From Agaricus subrufescens (lineage: Eukaryota; Basidiomycota; Agaricomycetes; Agaricales; Agaricaceae): 64,000 nucleotides of DNA. The DNA lies in NCBI GenBank assembly GCA_029945375.1, contig CM057068.1:372001-436000 (forward strand), in the 5' to 3' direction. This document shows positions 47,317 to 59,269 of this stretch, in pieces. The first letter of the stretch is position 1, and every line of letters begins with the position of its first letter. The notes beneath the pieces are model-generated. The model saw only the letters and a program-made list of their open reading frames with translations, had not been told where the DNA came from and made no database searches. The position numbers and the translations under genes are program-made.

Positions 47317-48739
47317 TTACTTCATCAACATTTCTAAAACAGAAAAAGCACAACCCCATGACGATATGTAACCATGTCCGCCATGTCTATAATTGAGCAC
47401 GGATATGAGTTCTGGATAACAGACATTATTAGACTTTTCAACGCACCCGTAGTTGAAAATCAACGGCACAGTTCGACCGTCCTTGGTTTTTACCGTTTGA
47501 GCTTCCAACCTCGGGCCACTTTTCCTAGCGGGCCTTAGCCCACAAGCATCTTCAATAACCAGCGGAACTAAATCCTCCACCTTGGGTTCTCGTACTTGAC
47601 GAACTTCGGGCGGTGCTAGCTCAGGGTACAAGGCGAGGCCCCGCCTGAGGAGATCCGTTCTGGTCTCTGGCCTAGGCAATGGATACCTGAAGATATCGTT
47701 ATGTACGGTCACAAGCCCACGGGAGGTATTGTGCTCACCAGTCATCAACACCTTTAGTACCACCGACGACGATATCACCACTTCGCCTTGGAATGATGTA
47801 TGTCCAAGCTTTCCCTGTAAGAGTCCTCCCAGTTTTCACCCACGGGGCCCTCAAAATAACTGTTTGACCACGTATAGAATAAACATCTAGATCTTCGATA
47901 CCGCCTAGTGTCCTTGCACCCAAACCGGTGCAGATTACAAGTCCATCCACTGGAACTTTACTTGCCAAACGATTGCGTCTCGAATGGTCATGATGAAAAA
48001 CATAAGGTCCGCCCTCAAGAATCTGATTGATGTGTTGGACCGCGGCGCGTGTCATTGAGCCGCCCCCTGCGAGGAATCGGGCTTTCATATAGTGGAGATA
48101 GATTGGCACATCTATGGTGAGAGTCTGGAACTCCACACCTCTAGTGACTCCGGTCATGAGATTATCGCTTGGTATATCTTTGCGCTGCCAAGTAGATAAT
48201 TAATAAGGGATGAGGCTCGGCACTCGGGATAACCTACATCCGGATAAAAGTCTAGTACGTTTCCATTTCCATAGCCTTCCTCGTACAACTCTTCTTGTTT
48301 AAGTCGTAGGAAGCAACCCTCTGCATGACCTTTACCCGGTTCTGACAACTGCCACATGTATTCAAAGGTGTCTTTATCGATCTCTATCGAGAGAATACAT
48401 ATAATCAATTCCAATTAAGATGCTAATGATAGCTGAACGCTTACTTTGAACACGAGCATCTTCCCCAGAGAGAGTTACATGATGCGCTCCCTAGTTTTTA
48501 AGTCTAGTAGCGGGTTGCAAGAGGGAGTAAGATAGACTTACAGCCCAGCAGCTAGCGTACCTGGCGGTCCGTTCGTCCTCTGGAAATACATCCGCGATTA
48601 TCGTGACACGACAATTACCTTTCTCTTGGAGGGCAATCGCGGTCGTTAATCCGATGATACCTAATTAACGGCCGAATCAATCTACCGGACTTGATTATAC
48701 TGATATGTTGGCACCTGCACCGATTACAACGATCTCCAT
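47317..48739 (-). CDS. D-amino-acid oxidase, intact
   Basis: The ATG at 48739 gives MEIVVIGAG, joined by an intron to VIGLTTAIALQEKGNCRVTI, the FAD-binding beta-alpha-beta unit. Exons continue DVFPEDERTARYASCWA, GAHHVTLSGEDARVQ, TFEYMWQLSEPGKGHAEGCF, FQTLTIDVPIYLHYMKARFL, LVICTGLGARTLGGIEDLDV, RGQTVILRAPWVKTGRTLTG, TYIIPRRSGDIVVGGTKGVD and YPLPRPETRTDLLRRGLALY. The last intron splits the Gly codon of NYG and joins HGGHGYISSWGCAFSVLEML, the family signature. About 370 residues. It oxidises D-amino acids to keto acids with FAD and O2. The C-terminus ends MLMK, without the peroxisomal SKL usual in the family. It is the paralogue of the truncated gene at 8268. Confidence 0.9.
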
Positions 48740-50120
48740 CTTTTCAACTTGCCTATACTGTGTGTCGGCCATGAGAAGAACAGATAACAGAGATAAGAAA
48801 CTAACGCTTTGTCCAACTTCTAACTGTGGTTAAATATATCACAAAAAGACAAATCACATGGGTGTAGGATAAACGAAGGGACACGGAATTCACGAATTAC
48901 TGAGACTGCCCGCTTTGAGTCAGCATTAAACATATTCAGCTAATATGCTTACCGACATCAATCAAACTGTCACAAATATAAAGGCAAAGAATTGCATAGA
49001 ACTTGGAAGAGAGCAAACCACCTACCAAACAACCACAAATAGAACTGGGCAATAGAAATATCCGTTCCCACGTGTTGCTTTTCTTTTTTAACGACGATCA
49101 ACGCCCGCTTGTTTGATCAACTACTATGCCTGCGGGTCTCCTCTCCAGCAAGACACCTTGCTCCTCGTCGAAGATACGACTCGCTTCGTTTTCGCTAGCA
49201 ACTCTATGCTCTTTCCTGAATGAGCTATGATGGATTTCTAGATAGTGACGAAAGCTACATCCTATACAACCTTTACAAACATCCCAGATACGCGATGCAC
49301 AGGATCTGATGTGTTATTTACCATGGTGCCAGTATCAAATAAATCGAATGCAATTGTAGTACGCTAAAAGAAACGTTGTTGTTTTATTCTATATATAAAT
49401 CATGATGAACTCAATGTATCCTGGGATGGGAGTTGCTGCGTCGCGATGGGCCCCATCTTTGCTTCCATTATCAGAAGATCATAGAATATTCGTGTAACAA
49501 ACCTCAGACATAAGCGTATCTGACAGTCCCCGACGGTCGCGTTCCCCCCACCAGCCCACCCTCATTTTTTCCTCATTACCAGTTTTCGTAATCCTCTAAA
49601 CAGCATATCAGACTACTTCAAGGAGGACAGTTTTACTTTGACTTCGCGGAGGTGGACTAAGTGCTACCACTTGCCTGAGGGTTAACTCACCCGGTCGAGG
49701 GACACCATTCGCCGTTACTCATTTCCGATCTTCTCGTGTCCTATCTCTTCTTCGGCTTCTTCATATCAGATATCCGCGGAGCTGCGCATTCAAACGATAT
49801 TTTAGAGCTGTCGAAGAATAATCTCAGTTCGTCGTCACTATTGCTAACCTTGTGGCTCGGGGCAGGAAACACAAGAAATATCATCTAGTTATCATGGTTA
49901 CCTGAGGTCTTGTGGCTACACCCGAAACATAGAAGACAAAATCCATCGTCTTCTTGATGTTTGATGACTGGAAATTGATCTGCCGCCAATGTGGGGCGTT
50001 GCCATCATTATAAATGATAGAAAATGGCAGCATTTAAATATCCAGCGTTTAATCAAGCTCACGTCGAAAGCGCAAGACCATACGGCGAGGCCAGGTGGGG
50101 AGGAATGAATTTCGCGTGAG
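48740..50120. other. Divergent intergenic region
   Basis: About 1.4 kb between the oxidase start and the membrane protein at 50121. No credible gene. The first exon of the latter may lie near 50100. Confidence 0.4.
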
Positions 50121-51116
50121 TTGCCATTAGATTATAGGACGTTTATTATTCATAAAGTTCGCTATAGCGAGGAGACAGTGTTGACGGTTATTCTTGCCAT
50201 AGTGGCACACCGTCTGGTTTTTTTTGCGTTTAACCTTATAGGCATAACACTCTTCCTCCTTTTTGTCTACTTGAGAGCTAGGCTCAAGCGCCCAAGAAAA
50301 CAGCCTCAGTTATGGGAGCCAAGATTAGACAGTGGCACTCAGACACAATCGTCTTTTTTGACCTACCAAATGTTTAGTAGGGAGGGGCAGTATCCGTCAA
50401 GCGGGCCCCTCTCCTTCCAAACTTCCCAGCCGTCTTTCATCGAGACCGGATCTTTCACACCAGGACAACCATTGGTACCCAACCGCTTCCAAAGTCATAT
50501 TCATGTACCATCCAGGGCGGCCGAATCTCCAACCCTCTCATACAGAAGCGAGAGCATAGCCTCGCAGCCTTTGCCAGCCATGGCAAGGCCGTTATCAGGG
50601 AGGCAGGGGTCGCAACGCCAGAGTCGTCGGTCTTCATGGAGGGGAAGTATGTTGCCAGATAGCGATGTGGATGAGAGGCACGCAGGTGCAGATACAAACT
50701 CTGAGCATTACCTTCATTCCAATGACTCGGAGGTTCAATCAAATTCAATGGCGAGGCCATCATCGACACCGCCACTTTCACTTTCTAATCCCGACTCCGA
50801 GGTGCCCAGACACAACGTAGGCATCAGTGACATCGATTTCCCTCTAACCCCGACAAGCATCATGACGATGACGATCCCTGCCGAAGAGGTATTGGTGGAA
50901 ACCCCGCGGACCCGTCGTTTTCCAGCGCGCGGCTCTATGTATACCGAACAAAGCATCATGACCCTGCCACTCTACCAGGAGAGCGAGGACGAGAGGATGA
51001 GTATAGCGTCTCGTGCGCCAACGTATAGATCAACCTTCGTACCATGGGAGTCGATGCCGCCACTGCCGGTACCACCATCAGCCTATCTTCCAACAGTAGT
51101 ACCGGATATAACATAA
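50121..51116 (+). CDS. Single-pass membrane protein with Ser/Pro-rich tail (5' end uncertain)
   Basis: The open frame to 51116 has a hydrophobic N-terminal part (LTVILAIVAHRLVFFAFNLI and GITLFLLFVYL), then RARLKRPRKQP as a basic stop-transfer, then a disordered tail of about 260 residues rich in Ser, Pro, Thr and Gln (for example RPLSGRQGSQRQSRRSSWRG) ending YLPTVVPDIT. There is no in-frame ATG at the start of this frame, and several AG acceptors (near 50138 and 50240) suggest that it begins within or after an intron; the true first exon is upstream and was not found. Membrane helix plus basic patch plus long tail repeats the layout at 37968 and 42039. Function unknown. Confidence 0.5.
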   Translation: MPLDYRTFIIHKVRYSEETVLTVILAIVAHRLVFFAFNLIGITLFLLFVYLRARLKRPRKQPQLWEPRLDSGTQTQSSFLTYQMFSREGQYPSSGPLSFQTSQPSFIETGSFTPGQPLVPNRFQSHIHVPSRAAESPTLSYRSESIASQPLPAMARPLSGRQGSQRQSRRSSWRGSMLPDSDVDERHAGADTNSEHYLHSNDSEVQSNSMARPSSTPPLSLSNPDSEVPRHNVGISDIDFPLTPTSIMTMTIPAEEVLVETPRTRRFPARGSMYTEQSIMTLPLYQESEDERMSIASRAPTYRSTFVPWESMPPLPVPPSAYLPTVVPDIT

Positions 51117-51203
51117 GTTGATGTGTAACCTCAACGGACAAGGTCCAAGAGCGGACATGTCTTTATATTGTTCAACAATATAGAGAACTTAATTTATTTA
51201 TAT

Positions 51204-54036
51204 TTAGTAAAATGACATTCCAGTAAGTTGTTCGTAGTGTTTCAAGGCTTTTGCGACTTCACGTATAGTTAGGTAGCGATGTGCAAACAAACCCTGGGTG
51301 ATTATTAATATAAAAATTCATTGTCTGATGATGTAGAACTTACCAGAAGCCAATAACGCATAGCCTTCCACCCAGCGGCTTGATGTATCATTCTCCAATA
51401 TTCATCAATGAACGCCGTTATCCCTTTATAGTGATTTTCGATGAACGACAACCTATGTTCATATGATAAGACTTGAAACATTCAGTGTGGAAAGGAACTC
51501 CTTACCTATGTAATGAAATCCATCTCGACCAAAGGGCATGCATTACTTTGTATTCCACCTTCACATCGTCGCTCTCATAGATTTCTTCTTCCCTTTCCAG
51601 AATGTCCCAGCCCAGGACTCCAAAAGGCTCCATAGGAAGCGTACTTAATAGATCAAATGTACTCGGTCCACCGGGTCTGCAAGAGTAATGAACGCTCGGC
51701 CCACCATATTCAGATTCCGCAGGTAGGTAAGGGAATTGCGCCGCTGGACCGAGAGGGTCACGCACTGGCGGTGGGCTAGGGTATAGACCGCCCGGAGGAC
51801 CAGGAGTATGTTCTATGCGGATGGTACTTAACGATTCCTCAGTTTGATCTGTTATGTGAGTGAGAGTTGATTGGGAGCGATTGGATGACGGCACGATAGA
51901 CGTTGAATGCCGCCCTGGCTGACTGCGTGATTTCTTTAGAATGAGCTCACGGAAAAGATCTTGTTTAGAGTCGACACTAGGTGTCATGTCTTGGGATTCT
52001 GGAGGCTCAGTGCCTAATTCCCGAGTGGCAGAGGAGACATGTGATGGCGAGCGTGTAGAAATCGTCCGACTTCGATCAGATTCAATGGAAATTTCTCTTG
52101 GTTCTACCTTGGCGATGAAATCATAATCCCTGCGAACAGATGAGCCACGAAACTTTGATGTTTTTTCAAAACTCAAACCAACCTAGGTGGAATTGATTCA
52201 TAGGTTACTTCCGGTATCATAAGGTGCATTCTCCATTCCGCCTTCCCCTAAAACGGCGAATCACTATTTATATTCACTGAGAAGAAAAAAAGTCCTCTCT
52301 CACCAAATTGTTTGTCCGCTGTTCCCAACGTTCAAGAATGATTTCTGAATGATCCCACTGGAGGTGACACCGCAACATCTCTTTATTTGGGAACGTGCCA
52401 TGCAATTCACAAATTGGGCAAAGCCATTTTTCCATCTGTACCTCAAAAATAGATTCACCGTATTCGTATCGAACAACAACAGGCATCTTGGGCCTGGCTC
52501 TTCCTGTTTTGATATCAATAGACTTGCACCGTATTCGAAATCCTCGGCGAAGATTCCTTAGAAGAAAAGGCAATTGTTTCGTCTGTTGCATTCGAGTAGA
52601 GGGTAAACAGAACTCTTCCAGAGCAGCGACGAGAAACGGGGGTGGTTCATTTGTCGTAGAAGGTTGAGGAATGACAGGCGCAATCTGGGGAAGTGGAATA
52701 GTGATGACAGGCTGCGGAGGTTCGATAATCACGATCTCGGCTTCTCTTGGTAATTTGTCAATTCGTTCCTCTTCATTCGTGGGTTCCTTTTCTGATTCAT
52801 TCTCGTCGTCTGTCAATTCTATTACTGAACCGGTTGATGAAGACCCTGGAGAAGAAGGGGGAGTGGACCCAGAGCCGGTATCCTCCTGGGGTGGCGGTAA
52901 CGATTTGATTTTACGTGCAGCCTTCTTGTTCGCGAGATCTAAAACTCGCTTGGGGATGGTGCTTAGAGTGGGATGAGAATGGAGAGTTTCTAGCAAGAAG
53001 GATACACCTACCTCCTACTCCCAGACTTTGAGCTAACGCTGTTTCGTGGTGGCTGATCAACTTCCATACGATGTTCTTCCATCCCTTCATCGTTCTCGTT
53101 GTCCAAACCTAATGGATCCTGAACAACCTTAAGAGCAGGACTGAGATAGGCGCGTCGAGGTTGTGCCGATGATTGCTTGTTCGGAATCGCATGAAGGTTG
53201 AGTTCACCTCGCTTATCCATTCTTCGTTCAATTTTCTGTTGAGCCTCATACTCATCGTCTTGATGTTGCCAAAATGGTCTCGGAGATTTTATCGATTTGA
53301 CGATCTCGATGGGTGAACGTTTTCTGGGAGTCGCTGTCATACGGCTGATGTTCAAACTTTGAGGTTCGTTCGATGGATTCCACATAAGAGGGGCAGTAGA
53401 CGCGGCTTTGCGTCCTGGGTTAAACATTAGGTGCACAGCATAAGGATCAGGTAAGTGGGTGTAATACCTGGACCACGAAGAATCGGTGGCGCGGATACAT
53501 GATATGAATTGTGGTGGGGAGTTCGCTGCGATTCAACAGGGGAGTATTCATTCAGCGTTCAGTTCAGATAAAGGGAATTTGTTCAGCACACCATGTTGAG
53601 TCCGACTCCTCGAAGTTGACTTGGTAAAGCATTCCAATCTTGGTTGGATATCCGCTCTTCCCTTCCTTGTACTCCCCTCGGAGCTGACGGAGGCGTAAAC
53701 GATGGTCCTGCCGCATAATGATCTGATGATGTTCGAGCTCGACTCCGAGAAGATGTGTTAGTGTTGGAACGATATGGCCTTCTAGAACCTTCTATCGGTA
53801 ATGGAAAGTCTGCTGGAAAAGAACTACGCGATTGACCCTCATACGACATAGTTGAGTCGCGTCGCCTATCATTGTCGTCTGAAGTGTTTCTAGATGTAGC
53901 ATCCCAGCCCTGTGATGTACCATGACGTTTCCTACCGAATGGATTGGTAGGATGACCTGTCGGATAGAAGTAAAATGTGTATCAGTATTAGATATTTGTT
54001 TTTGACAAATGAGATGAGTCAACTTTGTCGGCTCAT
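51204..54036 (-). CDS. SUZ12-like VEFS-box protein (Polycomb PRC2-type subunit)
   Basis: Middle exons carry a C2H2 zinc finger (WLCPICELHGTFPNKEMLRC, then HLQWDH) after a long disordered, Ser/Pro/Glu-rich region. The last exons give VEYKVMHALWSRWISLHR, LSFIENHYKGITAFIDEYWR, MIHQAAGWKAMRYWLL and AHRYLTIREVAKALKHYEQL, which fit the VEFS box of SUZ12: conserved W, a GI..F motif, the GW..AM..WLL helix and the final helix. A zinc finger followed by a VEFS box is the SUZ12 order. In PRC2 this subunit supports the methyltransferase that marks histone H3 lysine 27. The N-terminal exon is uncertain; an ATG at 54036 (MSRQ) would need a weak donor. Introns near 51474, 51315, 52200 and 53000 are clear. 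Confidence 0.7.
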
Positions 54037-54223
54037 TTCGGTTCCCCAATGTCAATCAACTACGGAGCCCAGTAGAGACAGCGGTGGAAGAAGCCAAGAT
54101 TGGAAGCATAGGCCATGATATTTAGAAGCATCAACAGCAGTCGTGAGAATTTTTCCCTAGGATACAGTTTGTTCTAGTTAGAAGTATCGTACATTAAAGG
54201 TAAATACATGTTACATGGGCAAG

Positions 54224-55156
54224 CTAGACATACAAAAGCTGTTCGTCATGTCCTCCATAATTACTGAGGCCCCCTTGAGCAGTGAGAGGTGGAGCAGGGA
54301 TTGGGCTTGTGGCACCGGCTTTATTGATCGTGACCGTTGGGCTTGTTACAGCCGAATTGACGATTGCAGAGGCTTCTTCAGGAGAAATGGTGCGTGTTAC
54401 AGGAGGTGCGAGAACGGTTTGAGATGGAACTAGGATCACGGTAACTGTCACCCTTTGTTCTGCATCAGCCGAAATGTTCGATTGAGTGGAGGTAGATGTG
54501 TGGGTAGTCGTTGGTGCCGGATGTGAGTCGGTACACGGTTTGTGCGAAGTCGGTGTCGCAAAAGGTGTAAAGTCGGAAACAAGAGTGATGGGAGTCACAG
54601 ACGTTGTGATTAATTCATCAGAACCATGTTCCATTGATCCTTGATTGTGAACCTCCATACTGCCGTTTGCCGGGTGTCCAAAGATGCCTCCGACAGCCCC
54701 ACTAGCAGCGATGAGGCCCTGTGCACTCCTTTCGCTAGTGCAAGTAATTGTCTGTGGCGCGGGACAAACATGAGTGATTGGTCAAATATAGTGGAGTATC
54801 TTCTTACCGTTCCGCGGCTCGATACGGACGGCAAAGCGAAACATTTTTGGGACCCAGAACATTGACTTAGAGTTATCTTCCAAGCGGTACCTTGACACTT
54901 TGCAAGGGTCTGACTGCCAAGGCACGCAACCTGACCATCTGTCAATGATAAAAACTTTGAGCCACATATCAAAGGTAAAATGAGATTAAAACCTACCGTG
55001 ACAGGGGTCAGCAGCCTTCAAGGATTTGAAGTATCTATTGAGTGCTTGTGCTTCCTCGGCGTTTTGTAAAAGAGTGCTCGCATCAAGCGAGGTTGGAGCA
55101 GCCATCGCCGCCGTCATCAATCCGAACAGAGAAACCAATGCGATCTTGTACATCAT
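54224..55156 (-). CDS. Secreted protein with CBM19-like chitin-binding domain
   Basis: The ATG at 55156 gives the signal peptide MMYKIALVSLFGLMTAAMAA, then PTSLDASTLLQNAEEAQALN and ADPCH. After an intron the module reads DGQVACLGSQTLAKCQGTAW and LSQCSGSQKCFALPSVSSRG, with the Cys spacing of fungal CBM19-type modules, then TITCTSE after another intron. The rest is a Thr/Ser/Pro-rich stretch, likely O-glycosylated, ending GGHDEQLLYV. CBM19 binds chitin, so the protein probably acts at the cell wall or extracellular matrix. No catalytic domain is present. The end lacks an obvious GPI signal. Confidence 0.75.
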
Positions 55157-55554
55157 CTTTGACTTATTTCGGAAGCGTTACTCGGAGGTCGTGAAGTAGC
55201 GTAGAAAGTAAAGTTTACAAGCACCGGGCTTGGGAGGTAGGTTAGAGGTTAGAAACGTAAAAAAGTGAAGAGAAAGAACAGAGGGTGAAGTAACCAGCTA
55301 GTGGACAAAAAAGCCCTTTGACTTTTGCATTCTTTATAGGGAACGTCAGAACAAAAGAGTGCTTTCAAGGGTTTACACCATTGTTCTTCGGGGGATATTA
55401 CAAGAGTCCACGCCGAACAACAATAGATTCCCGGTGATCTCATCTCCGGCATTGACCCGTGCGAACGGAGATACCCGAAATTGAAGGCCTGGTGTATCGT
55501 TCTCACCGCCCTCGTCGCCGTCAAGCACATCGCCTCTCGACCTCCCAAGACAAA
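55157..55554. promoter_or_regulatory. Divergent promoter interval, CBM19-like gene / RPS26
   Basis: 398 bp between the start codons. No specific site recognised. Confidence 0.4.
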
Positions 55555-56231
55555 ATGGTACGTATTCACCCATTCCATCGCATTCAGACGACCATTTCGC
55601 ATCCACCCATACCAATTTCTCGCCACTCCAAACCAGAATCGAGCCGGATGCGTGATTGGGACTTTGGATGTCGATCGTCCGTCAGGCCACACACAAGTGC
55701 TAACGACGTTGCATTCTTTCTATCCTATCTTAGACCAAGAAAAGAAGAAATGGCGGTCGCAACAAGAAGGGCCGTGGCCACGTTAAATTCATGCGCTGCT
55801 CCAACTGCTCTCGCTGTGTAGGGAAGGACAAGGCTATCAAGCGTTTCACAGTGAGGAACATGGTTGAAAGTGCTGCCGTCAGAGATATCAACGAGGCCAG
55901 CGTGTACTCCGGTACGAGTTCCTTATCCCTCGCAAAAAAACAAGAAAAAGCTAAAATCTTATTTTTTTATCATAGAATATGTAATTCCAAAACTGTATAT
56001 CAAAATCGCCTACTGTGTATCATGCGCTATCCACTCACATGGTGAGTAATCTTATAGTGGAATATCTCGACATGAGTTTGACGTGAGGCCCTTCTAGTTG
56101 TTCGTGTCCGTTCTCGTGAGGGACGTCGTAATCGTGCACCTCCCCCTCGTGTTCGCTGGAAGGATGGAAAGAAGGTTAACCCTGCAGTGGCTGCGGCGGA
56201 AGACGCAAAAGCTAGTGGAGCCAAGGCATAG
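55555..56231 (+). CDS. rps26: 40S ribosomal protein eS26
   Basis: Exon 1 is only the ATG (55555-55557); a 176 nt intron with donor GTACGT follows. Exon 2 starts at 55734: [40 protein letters not shown] and [18 protein letters not shown], holding the CxxC pair. Further exons give [20 protein letters not shown] with the second CxxC, completing the zinc site, then [20 protein letters not shown] and the end [12 protein letters not shown]. About 125 residues, usual for eS26. The protein sits at the mRNA exit channel of the small subunit. An intron straight after ATG is common in ribosomal protein genes. Confidence 0.95.
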
Positions 56232-56622
56232 ATTGTACTTTTCTATACCTCAAAGTTGTACTCTCCTTCGCACTGCATTGCATTCTCAGCACGTCAACCC
56301 GGGCAATCCGAGTGAATTACTCATCTTTCCCGAAGGAAAGTTACGTCAAGGAACAACCTTTGTCAATAGACATTGAATTGAACCAACAGGGGTATTACTT
56401 AAGTATTAGTACACGCACAATGTAACGACAAAAAGAATTGCAGCACAACACTACACTACGACTACGACTACGAACTATGAACTACGACAACAACAGCGAA
56501 ACACCACATCTTACGGAACAGAAAGCAATAAGTGAACAGGAAGCGAATATCAGACTGTTCAAAAGTTCAAATAAGCAGCTTAAGTGGTCAGCATATGGTG
56601 ACAGGTCCTCCACCAGACAAAA
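56232..56622. other. Convergent intergenic region
   Basis: 3' flanks of RPS26 and the zinc-finger gene. No gene seen. Confidence 0.4.
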
Positions 56623-58281
56623 CTACTCTTCGTCTTCAACAGCGTTTTCAATTGGCTCTTGGGTCTTCTTGGCCTTCGACGCCGGCTTGGACTTCTTAGA
56701 GGGAGGCTTATTTGAAGCTTTAGAGCTTGGAGCACGCTGTTAAGGTGATGGTCAATGGAAAAGCGCAGCCTGAAGTGAAATAAAATTGATGTACCTTGCG
56801 CTTCTTGCCGTTAGTCTCCTCAGCAGCACCTTCTTTTGTTCCGTCCTCCATAACGACGTTTTCCACTGGTTGAGCCTATGTATGAAAGAGCGATCAGTAA
56901 ACGGGACAAGTATAACAAGTTAAGAAAGCAACAACCTTAGATGTCGACGCTTTCTTAGACGCAGGTTTGGTTTTCTTCTCAGCCTTTTCAGCGGTCTTCT
57001 CAGCATTTTCAACAGCCTTCTTAGCAGGTGCCTTTTTCTTTGGTTTCTCCTCTTCAGGTTCTTCCATTTCTTCGTCACTGGCAGGTTCAGCCGCTTCTTT
57101 AGGTTCTTCTTCAGATTCTTCGTCATCTGTAGCCTATGATGCCCGATCAATTAGTGACTGGAACGAAAGGATAAAAGCGATGGATTTACCTTTTTCTTGG
57201 GGGCGCGCTTCTTGGGTGCAGGCTTTTCCTTGTCCTTAGAATCACCTGCTTTCTTCGCGGGAGCACGCTTAGACTTTGGTTTCTCAGCATCTTCGCCCTC
57301 GGCGGCAGCTTTCTATTGTAATAAGTTAACATCCGGGAATGTTCCCAACAAAAGAGCTCGGGTACCTTGGAGCGAGGCTTTGTAGCCTTCTTGGGTTCTT
57401 CTCCTTCTCCCTCTTCAGCTTTCTGCGAGCAAGCGAACCCCGAGTCAGGCATGCAACGTCTACAATAATGAAACGAGATTCATACCTTTTTGGTGGCCTT
57501 GGCTTTCTTGGGTTTTTCGGCAGCGACTTCACCTTCACCGTCTTCGTCTACGTCGACCTTCTTAGTAGCCTTCTTGGCGGGCTTTTTCTTGGGTTTCTCT
57601 TCAGGCTCTTCCTCTTCGTCGCCTTCGTCTCCTTCTTCAGCGTCTTCGTCCTTCTTCTTGGAGGCCTTCTTGGTGGCTTTCTTCTTGGGCTTTTCAGCTT
57701 CTTCGCCCTCAGGTTTTCTGGCGGTCTCGGGAATATCGGCGTCAGCGACATGGCCGTCTTCCCAAGCTTGGTTAACTTTAGCCTTGTCTTCGTCATTTAG
57801 GTCCTCAAAGCCGTCAATTTCGGCGGCCTCGCCTATACTTTTCTTGACGTTGTCAAGGATCTTGGGAGTGACGCAACCCCAATGCCTCCAGGCGCTGATG
57901 TGAAATGTAGAAAAAGAAGATGGTTGTCAAATTTGGTGGCGCGAAAAAGGTAGTCAGAGATAAGCACGTACAAAGTATGGTTGCCTTTGAATTCAACCAT
58001 GGAGCCGAAGCGGAATTCGCCCTTGGCAATGGTAGTACCTGGGCGCAGGAGGGCATGTCAGTCAGTATGGAGGAGCTAGAGAGGGAGGGAAGAGGGAGGG
58101 TAGCAGACCTGCGCATGGTTTGGGGCCTGAAATCGAACATGAACCAACAATCAGTACCGAGTTTGGGATAAACAAACGACAAACGGGCGAAATGGCAACG
58201 TCTCGCTGGCTGAAAAAAATGGACTGACCTTTGCATTTTGAGCGGGCAGAAGAAGCATATTCAAGACGGTATCCAGACATG
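56623..58281 (-). CDS. PARP-type zinc-finger protein with long Lys/Glu-rich tail
   Basis: The ATG at 58281 gives MSGYRLEYASSARSKCK, then GPKPCAGTTIAKGEFRFGSM and FAWRHWGCVTPKILDNVKK. This is one zf-PARP domain in its fungal form; the Cys residues and the RHWGC His/Cys are the likely zinc ligands. After it come GFEDLNDEDKAKVNQAWEDG and a tail of more than 250 residues made of Lys, Glu, Pro and Ala (KPKKKATKKASKKKDEDAEE), split over at least six exons and ending EPIENAVEDEE. No ADP-ribosyl transferase domain is present. PARP-type fingers bind DNA breaks, so a nuclear DNA-damage or chromatin role is likely, but inferred. The KKK runs are histone-H1-like. Confidence 0.8.
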
Positions 58282-59269
58282 GCGAGGGGAAATGGAGGCA
58301 GAGGAGGGGGGAAAAAAGAAGGATGTTTCGATTGACGCGACTTGACCAAAGTGAATCTTGGTTGCATAAACCATTGAAAGTCCGCTGCCACCTACGCATG
58401 GGCCACTTTTTCCTTTCTCTGTCTCCCTCCGCCCACGCTCTCTCTCGCGCGCGTTCTCTCTCGCTCAGTGGTCTCTGTCCAGCCCCCATGTATTTTTGGG
58501 ATTTTTCTGCGAGGCAGTTTCGCAAGGCGATGACCGTGGAAGTCACGCCTTGACTAATCCGTTTGTTTGTTGATCAAGTTGATCTTATGATCACCTACAC
58601 CCTTCGCTAGTCACAGAAAGTTGGGCCTCGGCTGCGGCAGGGACCGCTATCTGAGCCTGCACCTCAGTCCCCAACGCCGCGCAGATGGTTGCTGTCGTTA
58701 TCGTGAGAACCATCCGTGCGTCCCGTACTTGTCATGGAGGCAAATAGGTGTGGCAATGTCACCCTGTCATTCAGAGTTCTCATGTCCTGATATACCACGC
58801 CCCTTCAACGACCCGAGTCAGAAAATTTTAGTGACATGCTCATACTTCTATTAGCTTGGCCGAGAATTAGCCCCACTTTGGCTGTCCCGCATTGACATCG
58901 TCCAATGTGATTGGACGTCTACCCCTTACGGCATGCGGGCATAATAGCTCACAAGACCCTTTGCCGTCCCAAGGCAACCTAGTGCCTCTGCGGATTGCCG
59001 TGATTATGAGGACGGACACAGGTATCCCTCCCCAGTTTGTCGACGCCTTCTTTGTACTCGTTCGCATAAGTCTTGTGGGGCATCACGGGTCATATTGGGG
59101 CTGCGCATGTCGGGTTCATTGCTCTCGCACGCAAAAAATAACTTCACGTCTCTTAAGATACCGCCGTGCCCTTTAAACATGGAAGTTGCTCCTGCTCTCT
59201 TCTTTCCTTGTCTTTCACCAAGTGTAGTCATTGCTACTACTTCCCCTCCCCCCTCTCCCCAACTTATCG
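58282..59269. promoter_or_regulatory. Divergent intergenic region, zf-PARP gene / kinase gene
   Basis: About 1 kb with CT-rich tracts (58420-58470). No credible coding region. Confidence 0.4.

Noticed and set aside
57186..57800. Phe/Ser-rich plus-strand frames
   Set aside because: Complement of the Lys/Glu repeats of the PARP-finger gene (AAG/GAG read as CTT/CTC).
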